Assembly: GCA_963816985.1 (NCBI GenBank)
Contig: CAWFMF010000004.1
Location: 1,240,001 to 1,304,000, forward strand
Direction of reading: 5' to 3'
Length of the DNA: 64,000 nt
DNA from: JAIVJM01 sp963816985
Lineage (GTDB): Bacteria; Acidobacteriota; Blastocatellia; Pyrinomonadales; Pyrinomonadaceae
Part shown: piece after piece, positions 44,159 through 53,563 of the stretch
How the letters are laid out: each line of letters opens with the position of its first letter
How positions within the stretch are numbered: the first letter of the stretch is position 1
Made by a program: the position numbers and the translations under genes
The notes under the pieces: model-generated
The model's database searches: none
What the model was told of the DNA's origin: nothing
What the model saw: the letters and a program-made list of their open reading frames with translations, nothing else

Positions 44159-45979
44159 ATGAGAAAAACTTACTGGCGGAACTGCCTTGTCCTGCTCGCG
44201 GCGTTTACGCTCTGCGGGGCGGGCGTGCCGGGCGCCTTCGCGTCCGGCGAGGGCGAGAACGCGCGGCGCACGAGCTTCGGCGTCATCAGCGGGACGGTGC
44301 TCGACAGTCGCGGCAACCCCGTGGCCGGGGCGCTCGTCAAGGTTCTGCGCGACGGCTACAACGAAGTCGTCCGCGAGACCAAGAGCGCCGCCGATGGCAC
44401 TTTCTCGGCGCGCGTCACGCCGGGCCGCTACCTCCTGCGCGCACTGGCCGAAGGGTTCACCCCGGCCACCTTCTCCTCCGTCCAGATCAGCTCTTCGACC
44501 GAACTCGTCTACCGCTTCAACCTCCAACCCGCGGGCGAGGGGCGCACCACGCCCGAACGCCGCGCCGACCGCAACGACCCCAAGTTCCGCATCCGCGCCT
44601 CGCAGTCGCGCCGCTCCGTCTTCCACGCCGGAGAGGGCGACGAGGCCATCGTCATCGGCGAAGCGGCTGAAGGCGTCGAGACCGCCGAGGACTTGAACGC
44701 CGACGGCAACGCCGAGACCTCCGAAGGGGTCGAAGATGTCGCCGGAGCAGAGGTCGTGCAGGAACACCGCGCCGGAAGGACGCGCGTGCAGGGCTTCGTC
44801 GAGACCTTCTACGCTTCCTCTTCCAACCCCGCTCAGGGCAGCTACGGCGGCGTCAACTTCGCCCTCGCCGCGCCGGTCAACCGCCAACTCAACATGGTCT
44901 TCTCCGGCCAGTTGGGCGAGTTCGAGCGGCTCGAAGCGACGGCTCGCCTGCGCGCGGGCGCTCGACACAGACTGACCGCCACCATCGGCGGCGCGCTCAT
45001 TCCGCTCACGCCGAAGGCTTCGGAGAAACTGGGCACGGAGAAGCTCGGACAGTTCTCCGTGCGCGCCGTGGACGAGTGGGTCGTGCGCGACGGCATCGTC
45101 CTCGTGCTCGGCCTCGACTACTCGCGTTTCATGGGCGCGGCGGGCGGGGCGGACTCTCTGAGCCCGCGCTTCGGCGCTTCTTTCGACGCCAACGCGCGGA
45201 CGCGCCTGCGCGCCTCTTTCGCGCCGGGCACGGCGGACACGAGCGTCCGACTCTCCGGCTTGGAGATGGCCGAGGACGTTCCCGTCCTCTTCAAAGAGCA
45301 GGCGGGTCAGGCCGTGGCGCTCGTTGACGGTCAGGCCGTTCTGGAGCGCAGCTACCGCCTTGAGTTCGGCGTCGAGCGCGTCCTCGACGGAGCTTCGAGC
45401 GTCGAGGCGACCGCCTTCTTCGACACGGTTGACGGGCGCGGCGTCGGGCTCCTGAGCATGCCGACGGGCGCGATGTCGGAGTCGGGCGACGCCGCGCTCC
45501 TGAGCATCGCCAACCAGCAGGGCGGAGCGAGGGGCTTGCGCGTCGTCTACACGCGGCGCATCAGCCAGCACCTCAAGGCGTCAGCGGGTTACGCCTTCGG
45601 GCGCGGCCAGCAACTCTCGCCCGAAGGAATCACGACGCCCGAACAACTCTTCCACAGCGACTTCTTCCAGACTGCCTCGGCGCAGCTCGACGCGAGCGTC
45701 GGCGACGGGACGACCGTGCGGACGGTGCTGCGCTTCTCGCCGCGCGCCGCCGTCTTCGCCATTGACCCGTTCGACGGGCGGCTGGCCGTCTACGACCCAA
45801 GCCTGAGCATCCTCGTCACGCACGAGCTGCCGAACTTCGGCCTCCCCGTCCGCGCGCAGGCGACGCTCGACGCGCGCAACCTCCTCGACACCCTGACCGG
45901 CGTCGAGGACGGCGAGAACGTGCTTTCGCTCGGCGCGCTCCGTCGCACCGTGCGCGGCGGCATCTCGGTCAGGTTCTAA
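44159..45979 (+). CDS. Outer-membrane protein with carboxypeptidase-regulatory domain
   Basis: A 606-residue exported protein. Signal peptide: LVLLAAFTLCGAGVPGAFA. A carboxypeptidase-regulatory-like (transthyretin-type) domain follows (GVISGTVLDSRGNPVAGALV, about residues 41-122), then a basic and acidic linker, and a C-terminal beta-barrel-like half rich in alternating residues that ends in Phe (GGISVRF), as outer-membrane proteins do. No TonB plug domain is visible, so this is a short relative of the large acidobacterial receptors. A hairpin at 46052-46094 follows. Confidence 0.8.
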   Translation: MRKTYWRNCLVLLAAFTLCGAGVPGAFASGEGENARRTSFGVISGTVLDSRGNPVAGALVKVLRDGYNEVVRETKSAADGTFSARVTPGRYLLRALAEGFTPATFSSVQISSSTELVYRFNLQPAGEGRTTPERRADRNDPKFRIRASQSRRSVFHAGEGDEAIVIGEAAEGVETAEDLNADGNAETSEGVEDVAGAEVVQEHRAGRTRVQGFVETFYASSSNPAQGSYGGVNFALAAPVNRQLNMVFSGQLGEFERLEATARLRAGARHRLTATIGGALIPLTPKASEKLGTEKLGQFSVRAVDEWVVRDGIVLVLGLDYSRFMGAAGGADSLSPRFGASFDANARTRLRASFAPGTADTSVRLSGLEMAEDVPVLFKEQAGQAVALVDGQAVLERSYRLEFGVERVLDGASSVEATAFFDTVDGRGVGLLSMPTGAMSESGDAALLSIANQQGGARGLRVVYTRRISQHLKASAGYAFGRGQQLSPEGITTPEQLFHSDFFQTASAQLDASVGDGTTVRTVLRFSPRAAVFAIDPFDGRLAVYDPSLSILVTHELPNFGLPVRAQATLDARNLLDTLTGVEDGENVLSLGALRRTVRGGISVRF

Positions 45980-46051
45980 AAGTTTTACTCCCGCCGCCTG
46001 CGGGCCACACCTTAAGAGCCGGGCAAGGAAAACACGAGCCGCCTCGAAATT

Positions 46052-46094
46052 AAGGCCCGCGCCGTCCTGAACTGAAGAACGCAGCGCGGGCCTT
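46052..46094 (+). terminator. Hairpin after the outer-membrane protein gene
   Basis: AAGGCCCGCGC (46052-46062) pairs with GCGCGGGCCTT (46084-46094), 11 base pairs. No T run follows, so termination is plausible but not certain. From 46095 to 46416 there is no gene; this stretch has a small CCGA/TCGG hairpin near 46105 and the promoter listed next. Confidence 0.55.
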
Positions 46095-46298
46095 CGCGCC
46101 TCCGAGAGTTGTCCAAAACTTCGGAGAAAATTCAAAAAAGTGGATTAATTTGAATGTCCTCAGGGCTTAAACCCTTGAGTTTGAAAGAGGGCCGGGCTGC
46201 GGGCCGAGGGTGAGGCGTCGCCGCCGCCGCCGTCTACCAAAGGCGCGACGGAGGGACAGCAGGGGGGCGGGAGCACCGGGCTCGCCGCTTAAGAAAAC

Positions 46299-46313
46299 TG
46301 GAATACTGCTTGC
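46299..46313 (+). promoter_or_regulatory. Candidate sigma-54 (-24/-12) promoter
   Basis: TGGAATACTGCTTGC has the invariant GG and GC separated by exactly ten bases, with TGG and TTGC matching the consensus on both sides. It lies 104 bases before the sensor kinase, whose likely partner at 54715 is a sigma-54 activator. Confidence 0.5.
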
Positions 46314-46416
46314 CTCATAAGTTTCGATTTAGGCGGTCTTCCGGCCAGAAGGCCGACAGGCGGGGGCGGGAGCCGAACGGGCCTTCCGAATTTTCCAAGT
46401 TCCATCCGAAAAGCTG

Positions 46417-49413
46417 ATGAAAAGTTCCGGACTGACGACGAGGGCGTGGACGCTGCTGATTGCGGCGGGCCTCCTTGTCGCCGCCGGGACGCTCAACTTC
46501 GCGCAGCGTCTGACGCACATCTCGCCGCCGACCGACGGCGTGAACTGGGTGCAGACGGCGCAGGGCATCTTCGCCGACTCGATTGACCCGAACTCGCCGG
46601 CGGGCCGCAAAGGCGTCTTCGGCATCATGCCGGGCGACCGCCTCCTCGCCATCAGCCTCGACGAGAAGACGAACGAAGAGGTCGTCTCGACGCCCGACAT
46701 TCAGGTCTTCCTCGACGAGGCGGGCGTCGGCGGTCGCGTGCGCTACTTCATCGAGCGGCCTTCGAACCCGGAAGAGACGCGCTACTACAACATCTACCTC
46801 GAAGGCCTGACGCCCGCGCAGTCGCTGACGACGCGCGACCTCTACGTCAACTTCGTCGGCATCATCTACCTCCTCGTCGGGCTCTTCGTCCTCTTCAAGC
46901 AGGGCGAGCGCGTCCCCTACGTGCTGCACTTCGCGGGGCTCTGTCTGGCGGCCTTCGTCTTCCACTTCTACAAGTCCTACGGCGAGCTGAAAGACCTCGA
47001 CCTCGCCGTCGAGTTTCTGGACAACGCCGCGCTCCTTCTGTTCGCGCCGCTCTTCCTGCACTTCTGCGCCATCTACCCGGTGCGCTACCGCTTCTCGGAG
47101 AAGCGGCGGTGGCTCGTCGCGCTCTTTTACGCCCCGGCGGCGGCGCTCGTCGTGCTGTCGGCCTTCTTCTACTTCGCCGTCTACCTCCAGAACTTCCTGC
47201 CCGCCTCGCTCTACGCCCGTCTCTTCGCGCTCTACCTCCGGCTGCCGGAAGACTTCTCGGCGCGGCTCGCGCTCGCGCAGGTCGCCTGCCTGACGGTCGC
47301 GCTCGGAGTGGGCGCGTTCATCCTCGTGCGCCGGTTCGTGAAGAGCGACTCGGCCATCGTGCGGCAACAGTTGAAGTGGGTCGTGTGGGGCTCGGCGCTG
47401 GCGATTACGCCGTTCACGCTGCTCTACGCCGCCGGGTACGTCTTCGGCGGAGGGCTCCCCGACTTCCTCTTCCCCGCCGCGACGCAGGCGTGGCTCACCG
47501 ACGCGGCCATCCTGCCGCTCGTGTTAATCCCTCTGACCTTCGGCAACTCGGTCGTCCGCTACCGTCTGATGGATGTGGACATGGTGGTGCGGCGCACCGC
47601 CGTCTACGCTTTGACGACGCTGACCATCGCCGTGATGATCGGCGCGGTCGTCTATTTGACGGTGCTCTCGGCGTTCGGGAGCGCGGTCTTGATGCCGGGG
47701 ATGGGGACGACCGCCGGGGTGGTGATGATCGCTTCGATGGCCGTCATCACGATGCTCGCCGCGCCGCTCAAGAATTTCTTGCAGGAGCGCACCGACCGCT
47801 TCTTCTACGGCGAGCGCTACGACCTGCGCAACGGCCTGCTGGACTTCGGGCGCACGCTCTCGGCGACGACCTCGCTCGAACCGCTCTTGGACGCGCTCGT
47901 CAGTCGCCTCCAACAAGTCCTCGGCGTCGAGCGCATCGCCATCTTCGTCGAGGACTCGCGCGCGCCCGCGGGCTACGGCGTGGCGCGCTCCGTAGGTCTT
48001 TCGAGCGAAGTGCTCGTCCCGCCCGACTTCCGCGAGATGATTCGCTCGCGCTCCGCCGAGGACGGCATCGTGCGCGCCGACGGGCTCGACCTCCCGCACA
48101 CGTCGAGCGGGTTCGTCCGCCGCTCGCTCCACTACTACGTGCCGTGCGTCGTGCGCGGGCGGATGGTGGCCGTCATCGGTCTGGGGCGCTCGACGGGCGG
48201 CGCGCTCCTCTCTTCGGAAGACCTCGAAATCCTGCGCACCGTCTCCGGCTACGTCGCCGTCGCCATCGAGAACAGCATGCTCTACCGGGAGCAGACCGAG
48301 CGCGCCGCCGAGTTGGAGTTGCTGAAGGAGTTCAACGAGTCCATCGTCGAATCCATCAACGTCGGCCTGCTCGCCGTTGACACCGAGGGACGAGTCACGG
48401 CCTGCAACACCGCGCTCGAAGAGATGCTCGGCCTCAGCCGCGACGAGGCGACGGGCCTCAGTGTCGAGGAACTCTTCGCCGAAGACTTCGCCGAATCTCT
48501 GCGTCAGGCGCTCGGCACAGCCGGTTGGGAGCTGGGCGAGTTGCGCAACATCTACAAGCTCCACACGGCGACGCGCGCCAGCCGCCCGCTCATCCTGAAC
48601 GTCGCGCTCGCGCCGCTGAAGCGCCCCGACTCGGACGTGCACACCGGCGCGCTCGTCGTCATGGAGGACGTGACCTCGCGCGTGCGGCTCGAAGAGCAGT
48701 TGCAGCAACGCGAGAAGCTTTCTTCCATCGGCCTCCTCGCGGCGGGCGTCGCGCACGAAATCAACACGCCTTTGACGGGCGTCTCTTCGTACACGCAGAT
48801 GCTCCTCGGCATGCTCGCCGAGACCGACCCGAAGCACGCGCTGCTGCAAAAGATTCACCGGCAGACCGACCGCGCCACCGGCATCGTCAACAACCTCCTC
48901 AATTTCTCGCGCACGGGCGGCGCGACCGACTTCAACGAGGTGGATTTAAACCGCGTCCTCGAAGACACTCTGCAACTCCTTGAGCCGCAATTCCGCCAGA
49001 GCCGCATCGAGCTTGAGCGCGAGTACGCCACGTCGCTCCCGCGCGTCTACGGCAACGCGGGCAAGCTCCAGCAGGTCTTCACGAACCTCCTCCTGAACGC
49101 GCGCGACGCCATCCCCGACGGCGGGCGCATCACTCTGCGCACCTTGAACGGCGACCCCGACTCGGTGCGGATAGAAGTCGCCGACACAGGCATCGGCATC
49201 GCGCCCGAAAACGTCGCGCGCATCTACGACCCGTTCTTCACGACGAAGGGCGTGGGGCGCGGCACGGGCCTCGGCCTCGCCGTCTCCTACGGCATCGTGC
49301 AGGAGCACTCCGGCCACATCGCCGTCGAGAGCGCGCCCGGCAAGGGCACAACCTTCCGCATCACTCTGCCGACCGCGGGCGCGCGCACGCGCCTGCAAGC
49401 CGCCAGCGACTAG
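46417..49413 (+). CDS. Hybrid-input sensor histidine kinase: TM-PDZ-TM-GAF-PAS-kinase
   Basis: A 998-residue kinase. Order: an N-terminal helix (TLLIAAGLLVAAGTL), a PDZ-like domain (about 45-125, with GVFGIMPGDRLLAI), seven to eight membrane helices (about 140-440), a GAF domain (about 485-625), a PAS domain (about 640-765), HisKA with the phospho-His in GVAHEINTPL near residue 784, and an ATPase domain (NLLLNARDAI, DTGIGIA, GRGTGLGLA). The layout resembles NtrB/PilS-like kinases. No receiver is attached. The NtrC-type gene at 54715 is the best partner candidate. AAAAG ahead of the ATG is a weak ribosome site. Confidence 0.9.
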   Translation: MKSSGLTTRAWTLLIAAGLLVAAGTLNFAQRLTHISPPTDGVNWVQTAQGIFADSIDPNSPAGRKGVFGIMPGDRLLAISLDEKTNEEVVSTPDIQVFLDEAGVGGRVRYFIERPSNPEETRYYNIYLEGLTPAQSLTTRDLYVNFVGIIYLLVGLFVLFKQGERVPYVLHFAGLCLAAFVFHFYKSYGELKDLDLAVEFLDNAALLLFAPLFLHFCAIYPVRYRFSEKRRWLVALFYAPAAALVVLSAFFYFAVYLQNFLPASLYARLFALYLRLPEDFSARLALAQVACLTVALGVGAFILVRRFVKSDSAIVRQQLKWVVWGSALAITPFTLLYAAGYVFGGGLPDFLFPAATQAWLTDAAILPLVLIPLTFGNSVVRYRLMDVDMVVRRTAVYALTTLTIAVMIGAVVYLTVLSAFGSAVLMPGMGTTAGVVMIASMAVITMLAAPLKNFLQERTDRFFYGERYDLRNGLLDFGRTLSATTSLEPLLDALVSRLQQVLGVERIAIFVEDSRAPAGYGVARSVGLSSEVLVPPDFREMIRSRSAEDGIVRADGLDLPHTSSGFVRRSLHYYVPCVVRGRMVAVIGLGRSTGGALLSSEDLEILRTVSGYVAVAIENSMLYREQTERAAELELLKEFNESIVESINVGLLAVDTEGRVTACNTALEEMLGLSRDEATGLSVEELFAEDFAESLRQALGTAGWELGELRNIYKLHTATRASRPLILNVALAPLKRPDSDVHTGALVVMEDVTSRVRLEEQLQQREKLSSIGLLAAGVAHEINTPLTGVSSYTQMLLGMLAETDPKHALLQKIHRQTDRATGIVNNLLNFSRTGGATDFNEVDLNRVLEDTLQLLEPQFRQSRIELEREYATSLPRVYGNAGKLQQVFTNLLLNARDAIPDGGRITLRTLNGDPDSVRIEVADTGIGIAPENVARIYDPFFTTKGVGRGTGLGLAVSYGIVQEHSGHIAVESAPGKGTTFRITLPTAGARTRLQAASD

Positions 49414-49501
49414 AGCAGCCCGGCGGCCCGCAAAGCTTCAACACGCCGACGGGAGACGGACTCCGCCCCGCCGCACGAGAAGCGACGGCTAGTACCTAAC
49501 C

Positions 49502-49520
49502 GGCGACTTTGAAAGTCGCC
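49502..49520. other. Perfect short palindrome
   Basis: GGCGACTTTGAAAGTCGCC is a 9-bp inverted repeat around a single base, 89 bases after the kinase stop and 135 before the next gene. It could be an operator or a weak terminator stem. The rest of 49414-49654 shows nothing notable. Confidence 0.4.
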
Positions 49521-49654
49521 CCTCAACGACACGTAGACTTAACTCAAGAGAGACGCCTCGAAACTCCGAACGGGATTCTCCCCTCCCGCCCGAAAGCTTC
49601 TCGCCGCTCTTGTGGCCCCGAGCACGTTTGCCCCGAACTGAAAGAAGGTAAGCC

Positions 49655-52600
49655 ATGTTGCCCCCACCTTACCGCTTCAAGTCGCACCGACTTGTCCTGT
49701 CGCTCCTGCTCACCGTCTCGCTCCTCGCCGTCTGGCTCGTGCGCGGCGAGAGCGTCCCCAAGGCTTCGGCCCAACTCCCGCCTCCCGCCTTCAGGAACTT
49801 CGAGAGCCCGCAGGTGCATCCGCTCGCTCTGACGCCCGACGGGACGCGCCTGCTCGCGGTCAACTCGCCGAACGCTACTTTGTCGGTCTTTCAGTTGACG
49901 GGCGCGACGCCGCTTTTGACCGCCGAGATTCCGGTCGGGCTCGAACCCGTGAGCGTCGCCGCGCGCAACGACCGCGAGGCGTGGGTCGTCAACTGGCTCT
50001 CGGACTCGGTGAGCGTCGTTGACCTCACGACCGGGAACGTCGTCCGCACCTTCGACGTGGGCGACGAGCCGACCGACGTGCTCTTCGCCGGCCCCGGCGG
50101 CACACAAGCCTTCGTCTGCGTTTCGGGCCGGAATCAGGTGAGGGTCTTCGACGCCAACGCGCCGGGAGCGCCGCCGCAGACCGTTGAAGTCTTCGGCAAG
50201 CAGCCCCGCGCCCTCGCCCGCGACGCCGGGGGCGGCAAGGTCTTCGTCTCCGTCTTCGAGTCGGGGAACCAGACGACGGTCGTGCCGGAGTCGGTCGTCT
50301 TCGCCAACGGCGGTCTGCCCGCGCCCGTCCCGGCGATGAACCCGAACCTCCCAGCCGCTCCCAACACCTCGCTCATCGTCAAGTGGAACGGCGCGGCGTG
50401 GGCCGACGAGACGGGCAACACGAAGTGGGACCCGTTCGTTAACTACACGCTCGCCGACGTTGACCTCGTGGTGATTGACGCGAGTTCGGCGACGCCTTCA
50501 TTAACTACTCAAGTGCGGGGCCTCGGCACGCACCTCGGCAACATGGCGTTCGACGCGGCGGCGGGCCGCCTCTTCGTCACCAACATAGATTCGACGAGCG
50601 TCATGCGCTTCGAGCCGAACCTGAAGGGCCGCTTCCAGCACACGCGCGTCTCCGTCCTCAACGTCACGCCGGGCGGCGCGGCCTCGCTCGACGCGACCAA
50701 CGACTTGAACCCGCAGATTGACTTCAACAACCCGGCGGGCACGGACGCCGAGCGCGCTCAGGGGCTCGCCATGCCCGCCGACATCGCGCGCTCCTCGGAC
50801 GGCACGGTCTACGTCGCGGCGACCTCTTCGGCGCGCGTCGGCGTGCTCTCTTCGACGGGCGTGCTGCAAGACCGCATCGGCGTCGGGCAGGGGCCGACCG
50901 GCCTCGCCGTGGACGACGCGCGCCAGCGGCTCTACGTCCTCAACCGCTTCGACCAGACCTTAAGCGTCGTGGACACCAACTCGAAGACGCAGGTCTCCAA
51001 TGTCCCCGTCGGCTTCAACCCCGAACCCCCAGCCGTGCGCGACGGGCGACGTTTCCTCTACGACGCGAACTTCTCTTCGCACGGCACGGTCTCCTGCGCG
51101 AGTTGTCACTTTAGCGGCCACCGCGACGGGCTCGTCTGGGACTTGGGCGACCCGACGGGCCCGCTCGTCACCCCGAACGTCACGCACCACCCGATGAAGG
51201 GGCCGATGCTGACGCAATCCCTGCGCGACATCATCGGCGTGGAGCCTCTGCACTGGCGCGGCGACCGCAGGAATCTAAGCGAGTTCAACCCGGCCTTTAC
51301 GGGCCTGCTCGGCAGCCCAAGGCTGTTGACGACGCAGGAGATGACGGCCTTCACCAACTTCGTCCGCACGCTCGTCTACCCGCCGAACCCGAACGAGAAC
51401 CTCAACCGCACCTTCCCGAACCCGCCGACGGGGCCGAGCGCGCAACGCGGCGTCAGCACCTTCCAATCGGCGACGCTCACGGGGCTCTCCTGCAACACCT
51501 GCCACCGAACCTTCCCCGGCTTCAACGTCGGCAGCGACCGCGTCGTCTTCTCCGGCTCAATCCTGCAAGAGCCGCAGAACTTCAAAGTCCCGCAACTGCG
51601 TGGGATGTACCAGAAGACCGGGTTGCAGAAGCCGCCGCCGGGCTCGCCCCGCACCGAGCAAATCACCGGCTTCGGCTTCCTCCACGACGGCTCCTTCGAC
51701 ACGCTTCTGAGCTTCCTGCGTCTGCCCGTCTTCAACGGCTTCGCCAACGACAACGCGCGCCGCGACGTTGAAGCCTTCCTCCTCGCGTTCGACACGGGGA
51801 CTGCGCCGACGGTCGGCCTCCAAGTGACCGTCAACGCCTCGAACAAGACCGACCCGGAGACCCTCAACCGCATCAACCTGCTCATGCAGCAGTCGCTGCC
51901 CGGCCCGAACCTGAACTGCGACCTCATCGTCAGGGGTATCTACAACGGCGTCTCGCGCGGCTTCCTCCGCGTGGGCAGCGCCAACGAACTCCAACCCGAC
52001 AGCCGCTCGGACTCGCTCATCGCCGTGGAGCAGTTAATCAACTCCGTGAGTGAGGGCTCGGAGTTGACCTTCACGGGCGTGCCCCCCGGCGCGGGCCACA
52101 GGATGGGCATTGACCGCGATAACGACACCGTGCTCAACGACGACGACGGGCCGCGCACTTCGGTGAGCGTCACGGGCCGCGTCATTGACGCCGCCGGTAA
52201 CGGCGTCGCGGGCGTGGCCGTCCTGCTCTCCGGCACACAGACCGCCGTCGCGCAGACTGACGCCGCCGGTCGCTACGCCTTCAACTTCGTCTCTACCACG
52301 GGGACGCACATCATCACGCCGCAAGGCGCTGGTGTAACCTTCACGCCGCAGAGCCGCACGTTCGACAACCCGACGTGGAACGCCTCGGCCTCCTTCGTCA
52401 CCTCGGCAGCGCACGCCTCCGACGCCTCGACGTTCTTCGTGACGCAGCACTACAACGACTTCCTCTCGCGCGAGCCCGATGCCGCCGGACTCGCTCACTG
52501 GACGAACGAGATAGAGAAGTGCGGCCCTGACCCGGACTGTCGAAGCCTCAAGCGGCAGAACGTCTCGGCGGCCTTCTTCCTCTCCATCGAGTTTAAGGAG

Positions 52601-53188
52601 ACGGGCTACCTCGTCTACCGCGCTTACAAGACTGCGTTCGGCGACCTCCAGAACAAGCCCGTGCCCGTCACCTTCCGGCAGTTGATGACCGACACGCAGC
52701 GCATTGGCCGCAACGTCATCGTCGGCGTTGGTCCGTGGGAGATACAGTTGTCATTCAACAAGGCGGCCTTCTTCCGCGGCTTGGTGCAGCGCCCCGAATT
52801 CGTCGCGCAGTTCCCCGTCACGATGTCACCCGGCGACTTCATGGCCGCGCTCAACCGCAACGCGGGTTTCGTGCTCACGCAAGCCGAGTTCGACCAGCTC
52901 GTCTCCGACCTCTCCGCCAACAACACCATCTTCGGTCGCGCCTTCGTCCTCCAACGCGTGGCCGAGAACGCGGAGCTTCAGAGACGCGAACTCAACAAGG
53001 CTTTCGTCCTCATGGAATACTTCGGCTACATGAGGCGCGACCCCGACGCCCTGCCCGACACGGACTTCCGCGGCTACAGCTTCTGGTTGCAGAAGCTCGA
53101 CGACGCGCAGGGCAACTTCATCAACGCGCAGATGGTCGAATCCTTCATCACCTCCATCGAGTACCGCGCGCGCTTCGGCCCGCAGTAA
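49655..53188 (+). CDS. Surface multidomain protein: YVTN propeller, di-haem cytochrome c, DUF4214
   Basis: An 1177-residue exported protein. After a signal peptide (LVLSLLLTVSLLAVWLV) come YVTN/NHL-like propeller repeats (about 50-470: VNSPNATLSVFQL, NWLSDSVSVVDLTTG, LNRFDQTLSVVDTNS). Two haem-binding motifs follow, CASCH near residue 480 and CNTCH near 613, in a region resembling di-haem cytochrome peroxidase (MauG) proteins. A carboxypeptidase-regulatory repeat (VTGRVIDAAGNGVAGVAVLL) lies near 845 and a DUF4214 region (FVTQHYNDFLSREPDAAGL) near 925-1177. GAAAGAAGG precedes the ATG. Extracellular redox chemistry is inferred. Confidence 0.85.
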   Translation: MLPPPYRFKSHRLVLSLLLTVSLLAVWLVRGESVPKASAQLPPPAFRNFESPQVHPLALTPDGTRLLAVNSPNATLSVFQLTGATPLLTAEIPVGLEPVSVAARNDREAWVVNWLSDSVSVVDLTTGNVVRTFDVGDEPTDVLFAGPGGTQAFVCVSGRNQVRVFDANAPGAPPQTVEVFGKQPRALARDAGGGKVFVSVFESGNQTTVVPESVVFANGGLPAPVPAMNPNLPAAPNTSLIVKWNGAAWADETGNTKWDPFVNYTLADVDLVVIDASSATPSLTTQVRGLGTHLGNMAFDAAAGRLFVTNIDSTSVMRFEPNLKGRFQHTRVSVLNVTPGGAASLDATNDLNPQIDFNNPAGTDAERAQGLAMPADIARSSDGTVYVAATSSARVGVLSSTGVLQDRIGVGQGPTGLAVDDARQRLYVLNRFDQTLSVVDTNSKTQVSNVPVGFNPEPPAVRDGRRFLYDANFSSHGTVSCASCHFSGHRDGLVWDLGDPTGPLVTPNVTHHPMKGPMLTQSLRDIIGVEPLHWRGDRRNLSEFNPAFTGLLGSPRLLTTQEMTAFTNFVRTLVYPPNPNENLNRTFPNPPTGPSAQRGVSTFQSATLTGLSCNTCHRTFPGFNVGSDRVVFSGSILQEPQNFKVPQLRGMYQKTGLQKPPPGSPRTEQITGFGFLHDGSFDTLLSFLRLPVFNGFANDNARRDVEAFLLAFDTGTAPTVGLQVTVNASNKTDPETLNRINLLMQQSLPGPNLNCDLIVRGIYNGVSRGFLRVGSANELQPDSRSDSLIAVEQLINSVSEGSELTFTGVPPGAGHRMGIDRDNDTVLNDDDGPRTSVSVTGRVIDAAGNGVAGVAVLLSGTQTAVAQTDAAGRYAFNFVSTTGTHIITPQGAGVTFTPQSRTFDNPTWNASASFVTSAAHASDASTFFVTQHYNDFLSREPDAAGLAHWTNEIEKCGPDPDCRSLKRQNVSAAFFLSIEFKETGYLVYRAYKTAFGDLQNKPVPVTFRQLMTDTQRIGRNVIVGVGPWEIQLSFNKAAFFRGLVQRPEFVAQFPVTMSPGDFMAALNRNAGFVLTQAEFDQLVSDLSANNTIFGRAFVLQRVAENAELQRRELNKAFVLMEYFGYMRRDPDALPDTDFRGYSFWLQKLDDAQGNFINAQMVESFITSIEYRARFGPQ

Positions 53189-53192
53189 GTTG

Positions 53193-53452
53193 AGCCCCGG
53201 CAGGGGCGACGGAGATTAGCCGGGGGTGAGTGAGAAGGCGTGAGCCTTCGAGCGAGAACCCCGGAACAAGTCGGCATAAAATGTTTGCGCCCCGGCAGGG
53301 GCGCGGGAACGTGCGCGAATGAATGCGCTTCGTTTCCGTCGCCTCTGCCGGGGCGAGTGTTTTTGTCACTGCGCGTACCGGGGGTTTACGCTTCGGTCGC
53401 TTGCGCTCCTTCGCTCCACCCCCGGCTAATCTCCGTCGCCCCTGTCGGGGCT
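53193..53452. repeat. Large palindromic repeat block (TAGCCGGGGG family)
   Basis: The outer arms are AGCCCCGGCAGGGGCGACGG at 53193 and its complement ending at 53452; inside, GATTAGCCGGGGGTGAG is answered by CACCCCCGGCTAATC, and GCGCCCCGGCAGGGGCG near 53288 sits in the middle as a further copy. It occupies the gap after the cytochrome gene and resembles the block at 9969-10190. Confidence 0.85.
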
Positions 53453-53563
53453 TAATGCGCCCGCGCGCTCTTCGGAAGAAAATATTTTCTTTTCCACCTT
53501 CCGGTGATAATCTCGCACGCGTTCTCGCTTTTGGAACTCCCGGTGGACAGGTCATCCCCTCCT

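Noticed and set aside
43757..45571. Minus-strand open frame of 604 codons
   Set aside because: Opposite the outer-membrane protein gene, with low-complexity Ala/Arg/Val composition and no ribosome site or motif.
46315..48858. Minus-strand open frames opposite the sensor kinase
   Set aside because: They overlap a complete multi-domain kinase and show His/Arg/Asp-rich antisense composition.
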